From Cucumis sativus (lineage: Eukaryota; Streptophyta; Magnoliopsida; Cucurbitales; Cucurbitaceae): a stretch of 64,000 bases of DNA. This document shows, piece by piece, positions 62,262-64,000 of the stretch (position 1 is the stretch's first letter; each line of letters begins with the position of its first letter). The DNA lies in contig NC_026660.2 in NCBI RefSeq assembly GCF_000004075.3, forward strand, positions 1,674,001 to 1,738,000. Direction: 5' to 3'. A program made the position numbers and the translations under genes. Under the pieces are notes generated by a model. The model was not told the DNA's origin. It searched no databases and saw only the letters and a program-made list of their open reading frames with translations.

Positions 62262-64000
62262 TTAAAGGCTCTGAAGTAATTTGAGCGTCTCGCCGATATG
62301 CTTTTCAGGTTGAAATTGGTTGTTATATATGAGCTGCACAACCCCATTCTTATCTAGAACATAAGTTTGTCTTCCAGGTAATGTACCAAAAAGATCAGCA
62401 GGAACTCCCCATTCTTTTCTCACTTTGTTACCCTCATCACTTAACAATGTGAATGGAAGTCTGTATTTCTTAGCAAAAGCCTACATTCCCAAAAATGTCA
62501 ACCTACTTGTTAATAATGCTAGTTTTTGAGTCTTAAGAAGTTCATCAGATGAAGTTGAGTTTAAATAAAAATATTCAGCCTGCTACAGAAATTTTGGTAG
62601 CTTGGGAAAAAAGTGCTTCTATAGTTACCTTGTGTGATGATGAATCATCCCCACTTATGCCCACAACCTCAGCTCCTGCTTTCTTGAACTTCTCATAAGA
62701 ATCTCTGAAAGCACAGGCCTGCATAAATGTCAATTTCCTGTTAGGGATAATGTCCCTTAATTGATGGGTCAAAACTTCATTGAACTTATGTTTGGAAGTG
62801 ATTTATAACCTTGAAAGCATTAAAATATAAAAGCACTTGTAAACATATCGAAGTCTACAACTTAGTGACTTAGAGCCTGTTTGATTTGATTTTATATAGG
62901 GTTAAGGAAGTGTCACTAGTCACTTGAAAATTCAATCTAAAAAGCCCTTGGTGTTTTTTGCCTAAGCACTTGGTGTTTTTATGTCTCAAGACCGAGCTTA
63001 TTGACCCAAACAGCCAAATCAACATTCACATACCGTATACTAGCAATGTGGTTGGACACGCTGAAACCATTCAACTTTCTGAGATTTTTGTACATGTGAC
63101 CCAAATTTTATTGCACTAATCATAAACAATAAAATACTAAAAACATGAAAACTAGCCTTTTGCATGTGTCAATACTATTATCCTTTCACGATCGCCGGTG
63201 TCATTCATCACAAATTGATGAGACCTCAAATGCAATTCATATCCCAAGAAAAGTCACAGCATCGCAAGAATTTGTATTTTTATAAAAATCATAATGTGCC
63301 TTGAAATCGCGTCTGAGGACTCGTCAATTCGCAATTCGAGCAAATCCACAACCGTAAATGGGATCTAAAGAGAATTCAGCATTGACTGGTGTATTGTAAC
63401 GTTTGCAAAATAGTTTTCATAATTTGGGTCATTCAACCCAAAAACAAATTTGGGTTATCCATACAGAACAAAACTCCAACATTTTCCCCAAGTGTTACTA
63501 TTTCAAGCAAGAACGAGTCCCAAAATATACTAGCATAAAATTAGCCAATTTCAATGGAAGCAAACATGAACAACATTTTAGAACATAGAAAAAGTACCTG
63601 TTTGGTGCAACCAGGAGTTTCATCAGCAGGATAGAAATAGACAACCACAGGTTTCCCTTTAAATTTAGAAAGACTCACATTCCTTCCCTCCTGATCTTTC
63701 AAAGTGAAAGGAGGAGGGGCTTGGCCCTTATTCACCTACACATCAACAAAAACAAAACCAAAATGAAATACTACTAATAATAAAAAAAAAAAAATAACCA
63801 AAATGTAACACTAAAAATCCCAATAAAAGGGGATGGGGGGAGGGTACCTTAGCGGAGATGGTAAATTTGAAGGAAGAAGAGGAAGAAGGAAGAGATGAAG
63901 GGAGAATGTGGTGAGAAATTTGAGCTCCATGAAAGTGGGAAGTAGAGGATCTAGAAAGAAAAGGAAGTTTGTTAGAAGATGGGGTTTTGGGAGTCAGAGA
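62262..64000 (-). CDS. PRXQ: Peroxiredoxin Q, chloroplastic (5' end beyond window)
   Basis: Thioredoxin-dependent thiol peroxidase of the BCP/PrxQ type that reduces hydroperoxides in the thylakoid lumen or stroma. Exons 64000-63848 (partial), 63735-63598, 62718-62629 and 62480-62262 join in frame for 199 visible residues. The first 51 are Ser/Thr/Pro-rich transit-peptide sequence ending TISAK. The mature part starts [15 protein letters not shown]. The peroxidatic Cys is in DETPGC and the resolving Cys follows four residues later (CTKQAC), the PrxQ hallmark; an intron separates the two cysteines. The C-terminal [15 protein letters not shown] is also typical. The protein ends LLQSL, TAA at 62262. 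The start codon lies just past the right edge. Intron 2 (62719-63597) holds a MITE-like end near 62789. Confidence 0.95.

Overview
This is nuclear DNA from a flowering plant, most likely a eudicot. The evidence is intron-rich genes with AT-rich introns, chloroplast-targeted products, and plant LINE, copia and MULE debris. A cucurbit such as Cucumis would fit the look of the repeats, but that is inference only. There are no operons; each gene stands alone. I rebuilt exon-intron structures by hand from GT/GC-AG sites and reading-frame continuity. In every case reported as complete, the summed exon length is a multiple of three.

Layout. 1-5090 (-): Golgi tethering subunit COG2, cut by the left edge, with one probable GC-AG intron. 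8185-13833 (+): PDCD2-like/TSR4-type protein, 7 exons, with a telo-box upstream. 15118-16873 (-): chloroplast-type alpha/beta hydrolase whose first exon is uncertain. 17519-20770: nested broken LINEs on both strands. 22858-34930 (-): plastid division protein CDP1/PARC6, 12 exons; its last 85-nt exon lies 4.4 kb from exon 11, and a solo LTR with a perfect 5-bp target duplication sits in intron 8. 35.0-40.5 kb: repeat-rich intergenic DNA with a decayed MULE, a possible LTR and a perfect 15-bp hairpin. 40587-49823 (-): large PHD-finger protein, 8 coding exons, with retroelement pieces in two introns. 51316-53286 (-): LCAT-like acyltransferase. 54.5-56.1 kb (-): truncated copia element (LTR, primer-binding site, gag remnant). 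57177-58631 (-): acidic repeat protein whose tail is frameshifted by an 11-bp duplication. 59373-60816 (+): 5' fragment of a DEAH-box helicase ending in a stop at an exon end. 62262-64000 (-): peroxiredoxin Q, cut by the right edge.

The genes serve unrelated housekeeping roles: Golgi traffic, ribosome biogenesis, plastid division, chloroplast redox defence, chromatin reading and lipid acylation. They do not form a pathway. I found no new multi-gene system. The most informative features are structural: the distant last CDP1 exon, two GC-donor introns, a recently scrambled acidic tail, a truncated helicase, and many short retroelement 3' ends sharing one motif, several of them inside introns.
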